Origin: CAWHJN01 sp963829705
GTDB taxonomy: Bacteria; Bacteroidota; Rhodothermia; Rhodothermales; BA12
Direction: 5' to 3'
Assembly (NCBI GenBank): GCA_963829705.1
Contig: CAWHJN010000003.1
Location: 248,001-312,000 of the forward strand
DNA: 64,000 nucleotides
Shown here: positions 30,835 to 40,600 of the stretch, one piece after another
How positions within the stretch are numbered: position 1 is the first letter of the stretch
Layout of the letters: each line of letters begins with the position of its first letter
The notes under the pieces: generated by a model
Seen by the model: only the letters and a program-made list of their open reading frames with translations
Databases searched by the model: none
Told to the model about the DNA's origin: nothing
Made by a program: the position numbers and the translations under genes

Positions 30835-32985
30835 CTACCGGCGTGTGGCCCCCAGGATTTGCCGGGCACGGGGCTCGTCCGGGCGCAGTTGCAGTACCTG
30901 CAGGGCCAGACGCGCGGCATCTTCAGGGCGGTTCGCCTGCACATGCAGCAGCGCCAGGTTGACGAGCGCATCGACGTAGCCCGGGTCGAGGACGATGGCG
31001 CGTTCGAGCAGCGGCTGGGCTTTCTGCGGCTGCGCGGCGTTGAGGTAGTAGGTGCCGAGGTTTGCCAGCGCCACGGCGCTCTGCGGCGCGGCTTCCACGG
31101 CGGCGACGAACTGCGTCTGTGCCTCGGCGTCGCGCCCCTGACTCGCGTAGAGCAGGCCCAGGTTTCCCCGCGCCTGTGCGTTGTCGGGGTCGAGGTGGAC
31201 AGCCTCGTTCAGCGTTTCCTCGGCCCGCGCGAGCTCTCCCTGACGCAGGTAGGCAGTGCCAAGGTTGTAGTGCGCCGTCTCCAGCGCGGGCTGCTCGCGG
31301 GCAGCCTGCGCGTACTGCGCTGCCGCCGCGTCGAGGCGCCCGAGTTTTTCGAGGTAGCGCCCGTAGTTGACGCGGATCTCCGCCAGCGCGGGCTGGATGC
31401 GAAGCGCCTCCTCGTAAAGCGCCAACACCTGCGCGGACGCGGCACCGGTGGCCTCGTAGGCAAGGGCCAGCGTGTTGAGGCGCTCGGGGATGCCCGGCCC
31501 CAGCGCGCGCGCCGCCTCCAGGGCGGGCAGCGCCGCGCGCACCTGGCCAAGCTGGTAGCGTGCGAAGCCGAGCAGGTACCGCGCTTCACCGTAGCCCTCA
31601 CGCCCAGCGAGGGCCTCATCGAGCCGAGCCGCGCCGCGCTCCAGCGCCGCCCGGTCGGCCCGCTGCTGCCCGTAGACGACGTAGGCCATGCCTTCATAAA
31701 TCGCGGCATCATCGCCGCTGCGATCCTGCGCGTAGTACGGCACCAGCGTGACGCGCTCCACACTGTCGGGCGGGGGCGCGGGCACCTCGCGCACCACCCG
31801 GATCCAGTGGTCGGTAAACGAGGCGTGGGGCGCTTCCACCGACTCCACCTTGGGCATGTGGCACGAGAAGCAGTTGCTCGTTGGCTGGTGGGTAGCGGCC
31901 TGCGGCGTGCCCGCGAAGCGGTCGGCGAGGGCTACCGTGCTGTGGCACGTCAGGCAGGTGTCGTTGAAATAGGCAGGGCCTTTGTCACGGAAGCCCTCGT
32001 GCGGATCGTGACACGTCACGCAGTCCATGCCGCCGCGCGCCTGCGAGGCGAGGAAACAAGCGCTCTTCTGCATCCGCTCGCCGTGCGAGATCACGCGGAT
32101 CTGCCCTTCGTTTTCCGGCACGTCAGGCGCGAAGAGCGCCTGGTAATCAGCCAGCACGTTGCCGGGGCGGAAGCCGAACGCCTCCTGCCCCTCGCGTAGC
32201 ATCGACACAGCAGATTGCAGGTGGCACTGCCCGCACACGTCGAGGCGGCGCTCCAGCGTCAGGTGCGCCGGGTTGACGATGGTGTAGTCTGTGTCGGCCT
32301 CGGCCTCCATGCCCGAGAGCTGGGCGTCGACGTGCAGCGCGCCCGGTCCGTGGCAGCGCTCGCACGAGATGCCGAGGGGGACACTCGTGTACTTCCCGTC
32401 GGTGAACGGGACAGCGTCCGGGTAGGCGTTGTGACAGGCCATGCAGCGGTCCGGCACGATCCGGTCGAAGCGCGCGTTGGCGGCGCGGTAGCCGGGGCTC
32501 AGATCCCAGCGGCGCTGCTGCGTGTACCACGTCAGCGGGAGCTGGTAGTGCCAGCCGTTTTCCACGGTGATGTACGTGCGTGCCGCCGAGCCGCTGCCCA
32601 TCACGTACTGCATTTCTCGCACGAGGTGATGCGTGCGCCTTCCGGCCTCGTCGAGGCGGTACTCCTCCTGGTAAAATGCCTCGCCTTCGCGGTAGGCGCG
32701 GTAATACAGGTTCGTCGGCGCGTGGTAGACTACCGGGCCGGGCCACTGCTCGACAGCGTTGGCAGCGGTGAGCGGGTAGTACGACTGCGCCATGCCGTGC
32801 GTCTGGTAGCTCTTCACGAGTTCGCCGTGGCACTGCGCGCACGCGGCGTCGCCCACGTACGCCACGTCTTCCGCGGTGTTGAGGAAACGGCTCGGCTCGT
32901 CCTGCTGCACGGGCGGCGGTGCTGCCGGTCGGCACGCCACCACCAGCATGAGCGTCGCAAAGAGAAACCGGTACGTCTGCCTCAT
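30835..32985 (-). CDS. seven-heme cytochrome c lipoprotein with TPR domain
   Basis: A 716-residue exported protein. The signal ends in a lipobox (LMLVVAC, Cys18). Residues 49-380 contain seven CXXCH heme sites: CAQCH, CMACH, CERCH, CGQCH, CVTCH, CLTCH and CFSCH, together with GISCERCHGPGALH and CVTCHDPHEG of the multiheme cytochrome type also seen in NrfA/tetraheme-like proteins. Residues about 430-716 are at least seven TPR units (AETLNEAVHLDPDNAQARGNLGLLY and similar). It is probably an envelope electron-transfer protein with a protein-interaction arm. No cytochrome maturation or terminal reductase genes are adjacent. The substrate is unknown. Confidence 0.9.
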   Translation of the reverse strand: MRQTYRFLFATLMLVVACRPAAPPPVQQDEPSRFLNTAEDVAYVGDAACAQCHGELVKSYQTHGMAQSYYPLTAANAVEQWPGPVVYHAPTNLYYRAYREGEAFYQEEYRLDEAGRRTHHLVREMQYVMGSGSAARTYITVENGWHYQLPLTWYTQQRRWDLSPGYRAANARFDRIVPDRCMACHNAYPDAVPFTDGKYTSVPLGISCERCHGPGALHVDAQLSGMEAEADTDYTIVNPAHLTLERRLDVCGQCHLQSAVSMLREGQEAFGFRPGNVLADYQALFAPDVPENEGQIRVISHGERMQKSACFLASQARGGMDCVTCHDPHEGFRDKGPAYFNDTCLTCHSTVALADRFAGTPQAATHQPTSNCFSCHMPKVESVEAPHASFTDHWIRVVREVPAPPPDSVERVTLVPYYAQDRSGDDAAIYEGMAYVVYGQQRADRAALERGAARLDEALAGREGYGEARYLLGFARYQLGQVRAALPALEAARALGPGIPERLNTLALAYEATGAASAQVLALYEEALRIQPALAEIRVNYGRYLEKLGRLDAAAAQYAQAAREQPALETAHYNLGTAYLRQGELARAEETLNEAVHLDPDNAQARGNLGLLYASQGRDAEAQTQFVAAVEAAPQSAVALANLGTYYLNAAQPQKAQPLLERAIVLDPGYVDALVNLALLHVQANRPEDAARLALQVLQLRPDEPRARQILGATRR

Positions 32986-33017
32986 GGCCTGAAAATACGT
33001 TGGACGGTGCGCGGCGG

Positions 33018-33059
33018 AAACACAAACGGCGGGACGACCCGTGCTGGATCGCCCCGCCG
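33018..33059 (-). terminator. intrinsic terminator of the PorV-like gene/operon
   Basis: On the reverse strand a 13-pair GC-rich stem (33047-33059 with 33027-33039, two G-U pairs) and a seven-base loop are followed by TTTGTGTTT. It sits 24 bases past the stop at 33083 and ends the three-gene TonB-receptor operon. Confidence 0.8.
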
Positions 33060-33082
33060 AAACGCGCTGTGCGTGTGCTTGC

Positions 33083-34108
33083 TTACAGCGACAGGCTGGC
33101 CGTGACCATCTGTACGCCGTCGAAGAAATCGGTCGGACGGTAGGCGTAGTCCACCATCACGGCGGTGCCGTTGAGGTTCAGGTTCAGGCCCGCACCGAAG
33201 TTGGAGCCTTTGTAGAACGACTCGTCGATATTCTCCTGAAGCTGGAAGCCCCCGCGCAGGTAGAGCACGTCCATCAACCCCACTTCGAGGCCGCCCGAGT
33301 ACTGGTCAGGCGAGAACGAGTTCGAGCGGAAGTTGCCGATGGCCGTCACGTCGACGCTCGAGGCGAGCTGCCGCGTGTAGGCCACGCCGAAGTTGAGCAG
33401 CGAAGGCAACTCGAAGTCGGCTCCCTCGATGAGGACGGCGTTGGGCGTGGCGTTTGGCTGCTGGTTGCCCAGCGATTCCAGACGCACGAGGCCGTTGCCG
33501 CCGTAGCTCATCTGCGGGCCGAAGTTCTTCAGGCTCACGCCGAAGCGCAGGCCCGACTCGCCCACCGTGTACGTCATGCCCGCGTCGAAGGCGACGCCTC
33601 CGGCGTTGGTGTCGTCGATGCTTTCGGCGAGCAGCTTGACGGTGGTACCCGCCGAGATGCGATCCGTGAACTGACGCGCGTACGACACGCCCGCGACGAT
33701 GAACGACGCCCGCCAGGTGCGCGAGTCGATCTGCGGCTGCGCTTCGGTCTGCACCGGGATGTCGCCGAAGTCCCACGAGTTGAGCGTGAGCGCGATGTTG
33801 TTCGCGCCGAAACGCTGTGCGATGCCGAGGTAGTTGACGCCGATGTCGGCTACATACTCCATGCGGCTGAAGAGCACGTTCGAGCCCGTGTTGGCAGCCA
33901 GCGCCGCCGGGTTGGACACGAGCGCTTCCACACCCGACATGTTGGCCAGCCCGGCCGTTGCGCCGACGCCCAGAGACGTGGTGCGGGCCGTCAGCGGGAT
34001 GAGCAGGTATTCCGCACCTGCCGTCCCTTTGCGGTTGCTCTGTGCCGTGGCGTCTCCTGCTACCAGGAGGACGACGAGCAGGCACAGGCTGAGAAATTTC
34101 CCTTTCAT
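33083..34108 (-). CDS. PorV/PorQ-family outer-membrane protein
   Basis: A 341-residue protein with a signal peptide (FLSLCLLVVLLVAGDATAQ) followed by the family start GTAGAEYLLIPLTARTTSLG, GLANMSGVEALVSNPAALA, then beta-strand repeats and a FadL-like barrel ending in MVDYAYRPTDFFDGVQMVTASLSL. PorV-type proteins serve as shuttle components of type IX secretion or as related outer-membrane barrels. The gene follows the secreted protein with a 42-base gap and an AGAGG-type ribosome site, so it is the third gene of the operon. A dedicated role in exporting the upstream protein is an attractive inference. Confidence 0.85.
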   Translation of the reverse strand: MKGKFLSLCLLVVLLVAGDATAQSNRKGTAGAEYLLIPLTARTTSLGVGATAGLANMSGVEALVSNPAALAANTGSNVLFSRMEYVADIGVNYLGIAQRFGANNIALTLNSWDFGDIPVQTEAQPQIDSRTWRASFIVAGVSYARQFTDRISAGTTVKLLAESIDDTNAGGVAFDAGMTYTVGESGLRFGVSLKNFGPQMSYGGNGLVRLESLGNQQPNATPNAVLIEGADFELPSLLNFGVAYTRQLASSVDVTAIGNFRSNSFSPDQYSGGLEVGLMDVLYLRGGFQLQENIDESFYKGSNFGAGLNLNLNGTAVMVDYAYRPTDFFDGVQMVTASLSL

Positions 34109-34150
34109 GGTGTAAACCTCTTGAGAGTAGTCGTTAGGGTGTAGGTGGGC

Positions 34151-37100
34151 TTAGAGCAGGTCAAGCTGGATGCGCTTCTTGATGACGCCAAACTTGATCA
34201 CTTTCTCTCCCACTCCGGGCACCTCAACGTGGATGAGGTAGATACCGCTTGCGATGGGCAGCGCATCTTCGGTCTGGAGATCCCAGTCGAGGAAGCGCGA
34301 CGGGCCGCTCTTCTCGATGGTACGGATGAGCGTACCGCTGAGCGTGAAGATGCGGATGGTGGCCCGCTCCGGCAGGTTTGTGAAGCGGGCGACGTCCTGC
34401 AGGTTCGAGACCTCGTAGGCCGACGCGCCCTTGTACGGGTTCGGGACGATGCCGATCTGGTCGATGTTAGCCGTCGCCACCGAGTCGCTGCCCACAACCG
34501 GCGCGAAATTGGCCGTGTTGATGGCATAGACGTCGTTGGCTTGGTTCGGCTTGAAGGTCTTGATCTTGAAGATCGTCCCCGGCTCCGGTACCGTCAGCGG
34601 GTACGGCGCGGTGCCGTCGCCAAAGCCCCAGCCCATCAGCGCGAAGCGTCCAAAGACCTCTCCTCCTGTGAGCGCGTCCGAGGCAGCGGTGACACCATTG
34701 GCCAGCACTTCGGCTTCCCACGCTTTGTAGCCCCCTTCACCCGGCGACGTATCGGCCGGCTCGAAGACGTAGACGGCGTCGGTGATCGGATCGTCCGCGC
34801 CGCCCGAGAGCGGGCTGTCGCCGCCGATGTCGAAGACCTCGTTGGCAGGCCCACCCGCGCCACAAGCGGCTTCGCAGATCCACGGGATCAGACGGAAGTC
34901 GTCCTCCGTGCCGGGGCTCGTGCCCACGTTCCACAACTCGAACGGCACCGTCATGGTCGCGGCACCGGCGTCGCCGAAGGGCCGCTCGGCAATCGACGTG
35001 CCCGTGAAGCGCCACTCGAAGTCGTTCGGGAAGATGCGGTCTTCCGCCGCAGCGCTACGCACTGTGCGGCTTACCCAGCTGCTGAACGTGTTGTAGTTGC
35101 CGAAGGTGAAGATGCCCCAGCCCTTCGAGGCGGTCAGCCCACCCGTCGTCTGCTGGCGGCTGCCGTCGGGGCGGTCACCGGTCGTCGGATGCGGGAAGCC
35201 GCTGCTGTTGAAGGCAAAGGCTCCGTACTCCGGCGGGTCGAGCGGCCCGGCGGCGTTGGCGACGGTGAGGAAGTCTTTGAAGCCGTTGGGCGGGCCCTGG
35301 ACGTTGAACTCCAGCCCTTCCGCCACCACGATGGCGTTGCGCTGGTCCACCGGCTCGCCCGTGGCGGCGGCGATGGCTTCGCCGTCGAGCACCTTCTGAC
35401 CTGTCGTCGTGTTGACGATGTTGTAGGTGATGAACGGGTCGCTCCCATCCGTCGGCGTGTACTCGACGAACTTCACTTCGTAGGTGGCACCCGTCACTTT
35501 CGTCGGGTCGAGGATGCGGGCGTTGATGACGCCTTCGCCGTTGGCCACGACGGCCTCACCGGGGATGACGTTCGTGTAGAGCGCCTCGTCAAGGATGGTG
35601 CCCCCGCCTGCGGCGCTCACCGGCGACGGCGTGACGATGACCTTGTTGATCGGGCTCTCCAAGACCTTCAGGATCTCGGTGTTGCCGTTGTAGCCGTAGG
35701 CCTGCACACCGAAGTAGTACTGCGTGTAATTGGTCAGCCCGGTGATCCGAATCGAGTTCTGGATGCCTTCGTCCTTGCCGTCGGCCACGATCGTCGTGAG
35801 ACCCTCGGTGTCCGTCTCGATCACGCGCTTGACGCCATTCTCGAGGTCGTAAATGGCCACGAGTTCCGCATCATCCTGCGTGAATTGCTCCGTCGGGTAC
35901 CGGTAGACCCGGTAGCCCTCGAAGTTGTACGTGCGGTCGCCGCCGTTGTCGAACGAGAACGGGTTGAAGGCTTCGTAGCGCTCGAGGTAGTTGTTGTCCT
36001 GCGGCAGGTAATACCACGACAGGATGACGCTGCCATCGAGCTCAGCCACGTTCAGGCGCGGCATGGCGGGCGGCGGCGCGAGGTTGAAGTTGTTGTCGTA
36101 GGCCGACTGCGCCACGCCATCGTCGAGCTTCATGCGGGCGACCGAGTCGAAGTTGTCGTCGCCTTTAGCCCACACGATGCCGTACACGATCTCCTGCACA
36201 TCGCCCGGCTTGATCACGAACGGGCCGGTGGAGGCGAGGAAGCGGCGGTCGTTGGCCGGGTTCGGGTTGCCCACGCCGTCGAAGTTGCGCTCGCTCCAGA
36301 AGTCGCCTGCCACCGGGTCGCCCGGCCACATGAACTTAGTGGGCTTGGCCGCTGCCGCACAGGCGAGGCCGCTGGGGTCATAGCCGTCGCCGCAATCGAC
36401 CATCGGCTTGTCGTCCTGCCAGATGCCCTGCAGGTACTTGTACCAGTCGTCGGTACCCGTGCGCGGGTTGCCGTTGTTCGTGGTGGTGTTGTTGTAGTAC
36501 ATGAAGACCGTCGTGCCGAGGCGCGTCATGTCCTGGTGGACCGTGCTGTCGGGATCGATCCACGTCTCGCCCGGCGCGTCGACGAGCGGCCCCTGGAAGA
36601 AGTCGTAGCCCAGCGCAGGGGGAGCTTCACCGTAGCCATCCGAGCTTTCATCGAAGTTGTCGGCGTTGTAGACGAAGGCGAGGCCACTCGTCGTATCCGA
36701 CCCCACCCAGTCGTCGGTGGCGTTGCCGAGGTCAGGATCCGACCACACGCCGAAGTAGGCGTTGGTCAGGTCGGCGCTGCCCTTGTAGATGAGCTTGTAT
36801 TTGTAGAAGGTGGTGTTGCCCAGCGCTCCCGCAAGGTTGAAGGCAAAGGCCGTCACCTGCACTTCCATGCCCATCGGCTGCGTACCCGTGGTGGCGTGCG
36901 CGCCGCCCACGTCGTTCATGACCCAGAAGGCCATCTGATCGCCGAGGAACTTGGGCCGTTCACCAGCCGAGAGGTCGATCTTCTGATCCCGGCTGGTCGC
37001 CACCACTTCGGGCTCTCCTTCGTCGAAGGTGCCGTTGCCGTTGAGGTCGGTATAGGTGGGAGCGCCCAGTCCTACGGGCCATGCCTCGAGGTCAGGTGTG

Positions 37101-37546
37101 GAGACGCCGTTGGCATCGTAATCCTTCACTTCGTCTTTAGAGACGACGAAGATGCGGTCGTATTTCGAGCAGTTGTTCGCGTCAGGCAGGTTGCCGCTGT
37201 CGTCGAGCGGGCCGGGCCACAGTTCCCAGTTGCCGTAGGCTGCCGCCACGACGCGAGGAGTGCCGTTGACTTCGCCACCGAACCAGATGCCGGAAGCGAA
37301 GATCGCATTGGGGGTGAGGGGTTGGCCTGGCTGGACTTTGGGCACGTTGTACACGTTGCCTGCGCCTTTCCAGAAGAGGCCGCCGTTGTTAAACAGGCGC
37401 GCTCGGACGTTGTTGATCTGCAAATCTGCCGAGGCAGAGCCGAGCGAGCATTTACCCGTCGTTATTTGCGCCGAGGCCCAGGGGGTCAGCGCAAGGGCCA
37501 ACAGGCTCAGCAGCGCGAGGCGCAAGGGGAGTCGTTTGGGAGACAT
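34151..37546 (-). CDS. large secreted protein with C-terminal type IX-like sorting domain
   Basis: A 1131-residue extracellular protein. The signal peptide (LALLSLLALALTPWASAQ) is followed by a region with ARLFNNGGLFWKGAGNVYNVP and FASGIWFGGEVNG, calcium-site-like DANGVSTPDLEAWP and DLNGNGTFDEGEP, and fibronectin-like segments (ITGLTNYTQYYFGVQAYGYN). The last 95 residues form a FlgD/Por-secretion-tail-like sandwich (IPNPYKGASAYEVSNLQ ... IRIFTLSGTLIRTIEKSG ... ASGIYLIHVEVPG), and the protein ends KKRIQLDLL. It is probably a surface protein exported by type IX secretion. The TonB receptor upstream and PorV-like gene downstream are in one operon. No enzyme domain is recognisable, so its activity is unknown. 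Confidence 0.82.
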   Translation of the reverse strand: MSPKRLPLRLALLSLLALALTPWASAQITTGKCSLGSASADLQINNVRARLFNNGGLFWKGAGNVYNVPKVQPGQPLTPNAIFASGIWFGGEVNGTPRVVAAAYGNWELWPGPLDDSGNLPDANNCSKYDRIFVVSKDEVKDYDANGVSTPDLEAWPVGLGAPTYTDLNGNGTFDEGEPEVVATSRDQKIDLSAGERPKFLGDQMAFWVMNDVGGAHATTGTQPMGMEVQVTAFAFNLAGALGNTTFYKYKLIYKGSADLTNAYFGVWSDPDLGNATDDWVGSDTTSGLAFVYNADNFDESSDGYGEAPPALGYDFFQGPLVDAPGETWIDPDSTVHQDMTRLGTTVFMYYNNTTTNNGNPRTGTDDWYKYLQGIWQDDKPMVDCGDGYDPSGLACAAAAKPTKFMWPGDPVAGDFWSERNFDGVGNPNPANDRRFLASTGPFVIKPGDVQEIVYGIVWAKGDDNFDSVARMKLDDGVAQSAYDNNFNLAPPPAMPRLNVAELDGSVILSWYYLPQDNNYLERYEAFNPFSFDNGGDRTYNFEGYRVYRYPTEQFTQDDAELVAIYDLENGVKRVIETDTEGLTTIVADGKDEGIQNSIRITGLTNYTQYYFGVQAYGYNGNTEILKVLESPINKVIVTPSPVSAAGGGTILDEALYTNVIPGEAVVANGEGVINARILDPTKVTGATYEVKFVEYTPTDGSDPFITYNIVNTTTGQKVLDGEAIAAATGEPVDQRNAIVVAEGLEFNVQGPPNGFKDFLTVANAAGPLDPPEYGAFAFNSSGFPHPTTGDRPDGSRQQTTGGLTASKGWGIFTFGNYNTFSSWVSRTVRSAAAEDRIFPNDFEWRFTGTSIAERPFGDAGAATMTVPFELWNVGTSPGTEDDFRLIPWICEAACGAGGPANEVFDIGGDSPLSGGADDPITDAVYVFEPADTSPGEGGYKAWEAEVLANGVTAASDALTGGEVFGRFALMGWGFGDGTAPYPLTVPEPGTIFKIKTFKPNQANDVYAINTANFAPVVGSDSVATANIDQIGIVPNPYKGASAYEVSNLQDVARFTNLPERATIRIFTLSGTLIRTIEKSGPSRFLDWDLQTEDALPIASGIYLIHVEVPGVGEKVIKFGVIKKRIQLDLL

Positions 37547-37578
37547 TTCTCTCTACGTTTGGATATAGGAACCCCAGC

Positions 37579-37622
37579 CAGGCAGGCCCGCGGCACCTCA
37601 AGGTGCGGTGCAGGCCTGCCTG
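37579..37622 (-). other. intercistronic hairpin between TonB receptor and secreted protein genes
   Basis: Nested inverted repeats: CAGGCAGGCC (37579-37588) pairs with 37613-37622, and inside it GCACCT (37593-37598) pairs with 37601-37606. There is no T-run in either direction. It is probably an mRNA-processing or stability element that sets different levels of the two messages, not a terminator. Confidence 0.6.
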
Positions 37623-37637
37623 TTGGTAGTCTGGCGA

Positions 37638-40600
37638 TCAGAAGTTGAGCCGGAAGCCGACGCGCGTCGTCCGCGGGATGCCGTAGTTGTACGGGTAATC
37701 GATGCGGTACTGGTAGTACGACCGCCCGATGGTGCCCACCGGAAACTCGCTCAACCCGTCGTCGGTGTCGAGGTAGCCGTCGTTGTTGGCTTCACCCGTG
37801 GCCTGGTACACGCTGACGACGTTGTCGCTGTCGAGCAGGTTCTCGATCTCGACGAAAGCCGTCATCGTGGTGTTCTGGTTGAACTTGAAGCGACGGTCGA
37901 TCTTGAGGTTGACGAGCGTGGAGGCGGGCAGGTTCTGCCCGTTGATCTCGCCTTGCAGGCCCGTCAGGCGCACGCTGGCGTGCCGCGGGTACGGCGCCAG
38001 GATGCGCGAGTACGGCTGGCCGCTCTTGAACGTGGCAATCATGTTGACGCCGAAGTTCTCGAACAGCTTGGCCCCGAAGAGCTCCGGCCCTTCTTCCTCA
38101 CCGAGGCGGTAGTCCACCAGGATGTTCGCCGTGTGGCGGCGGTCGAAGTCCAGCGGCGAGAGGAAGTTCGGAACGAACGGGTTGGCCTCGCGCAGCCAGA
38201 AGATGTTGCCCGTCGTACCGGCATCCGAGCCGGTGCCTTCGGCAAACGACAGCGTGTAGTTCGCGTTGAGCTGCACGTTGTTGGTGCGCCGCAGGTCGAA
38301 CTCCAACTCGACGCCCTTCACTGTCCCGAAGTCCACGTTCTGATACGTGGAGTAGTTGTTCGGGAAGACGTTCTTGAAGGCGCGAAGCTGGATGAGGTCG
38401 TCGATCTGGCGGTAGAAGCCCGAGAGCTGAAGCGCCGCGTTTTCGCCGAGGCGCTGACGGAAGCCGAGTTCGTACTCGGTCGTCTTCTGCGGTTTCAGGT
38501 TCGGGTTGCCCAGCGAGCCTGCGCCCTCCAGCCGGAACTGGTAGTTGTCGAGCGTGGCAAACTGGTTCGACGTCGGACGCTGCGCGAGCACGTCGTAGTG
38601 CGCGAAGAACAGCGCCCGATCGGTCACCGGGAAGGTGACGCCGATGCGCGGCTGGAACGTCACGCTGGGCTTGAAGTCCTCGAAGACCTCTTCGTAGAGG
38701 ATCCCGGTGCTCTTGCCATCCTGGAGGCGCACCTTGCCACGGTTGGCCACTTCACCGGGCCCGACCTGCTGGCCGTTGGTGTCGTAGAAGTTGCCTCCCG
38801 TATCCCGGTAGCCGACGATGTCGTTGCCGTTGTAGTAGACGGCGTAGTCGGCTCCGATGAGGTCGGTCGCTTTCCCGGCGGTCCCTGCGCGCTCGATGGG
38901 CAGGAGGGAGTACGGATCCTTGAGCACGCGCTGGTTGCTGTCGTAGACGTCCATACGCGCGCCGAGCTGCACCACGAGGTCGCGGTACTCGATCTTGTCG
39001 GAGATATAGCCCGCGTAGTAGATCGGCTCGAAGGGCGCGATATTGGGGTTCGAGCGGTCGGAGAAGCCCGTGATGTCTTCGTCGTCCACCTCTTCGGTGC
39101 CGAGGAAGTTGTAGCCACGCCACGAGGCGAGCGTACGCATACGCGCAAACGGCAGGTCGGCGTAGTTTTTCACCGCCGGAAACTCCGTCGTCTCCGGGCT
39201 GCCGTCGTCGTAGAGCTGCGCCAGGCTCGCGCCCGAGATGCTGAACGCACGGTAGGTGCGCTGCTCGTACTCACCGCCGAACTCGAGCTGGTGCACGCCC
39301 AACTGCGTCGTGGCGTTGGCCGAGAAGCGAAGCTGCTGCGTGCGGCTCTTGCCATACCCACCGGGGGTGGAGCCGGGCAGCGCGAACTGCGACGCTACGG
39401 CCGTGCCCGAAGGAAGGATACCATCGGAGTACTGGCGCACCACGACTGTATCGACCACGGGGTTGGTGGCCGTGCCCGACCCACTGAGCGGCACGAGGGT
39501 GCCGTCCTGCAGCTTGAGGCGCGGCAACTTGTAGCGCGCTGCGACGGCGTTGGACGGGTCGTCGATGTCGCGGTAGAGGAGCACGTCTTCCACATCACGC
39601 GAGAACTCCGGGTTGTAGCTCCACGCCCGGAAGTCCGAGTAGTCGAACTGCACCTGGTAGAACGTCGTGTTCGACAGGTTGTGCGTCCACGTCAGGTAGC
39701 CGCGCCCAGTGATCTGGTCGTTCTGCGTGAAGTTCTCCGGGTTGAAGATCGAGGCGGCCGTCGAGTAGCTCGTGAAGTCGCGCGTGACATACTGACCGCC
39801 GACCAGAACGCGGATGGGACGAACGGGGCTGATGTTCAGCTTGCCCGACAGGTTCACGCCCGACAGGCCGGCGTTGGGCTTCGCGTTGGAGAACACAAAG
39901 TCGTCCTCGGTGAGCGTCTCCGGCAGGTTGGTGAACCCGCGAAGCTGGTCACCCGGCTGCAGAAGCCCCTGGATGCTGGCCCCTGGCGCCAGGTCGCCCG
40001 GCAGGTCGCGGTAGACGGCGTTGCCGTCCGCATCGAATACAGAGATCTTCTGCGGGCTTTGGCGAGCCTGGTCGAGCAGGCCGTCCCGAAGCTGCGGTGC
40101 CTTGATCGCTTTCGGGTTGGAATCGTCCTGATTCTCGTACTGGGCGGCAACGAAGAAGCCCACACGCGAACCCACGATGGGGCCGCCGAGCGTGATCTGT
40201 CCCGAGCTGTAGCCGTACGAGTCGAGGCCGCGCGAGGTGAGGCCTTCGAGGCTTCCGAAGAAGCGCGTCGCGCCCGACTTCGTCGTCACCGAGATCACAC
40301 CTGCCATGGCATCGCCGTAGCGCGCGGGCAAGCCGCCGATGAGCATCTCCTGCTCTTCGATGGCCGACTGCGACACGCCGAGGCTACCGACGACTTTGAC
40401 GCCGTCCACGTAGTAGATCACCTCTTCACCACGGCCACCACGGACGTTGAGCGTTCCAGAGCCTTCGTTGTTGACGACGCCCGACTGCAACGCAGCCACG
40501 TTGGCCACGCCGCGCACGGGCAGGTTCTGGATCTCTTCGCCCGTAACCACACGCGGTGCCCCGAGGGCGTCCTTCTGGATGAGCGGACGCTGATACTCCA

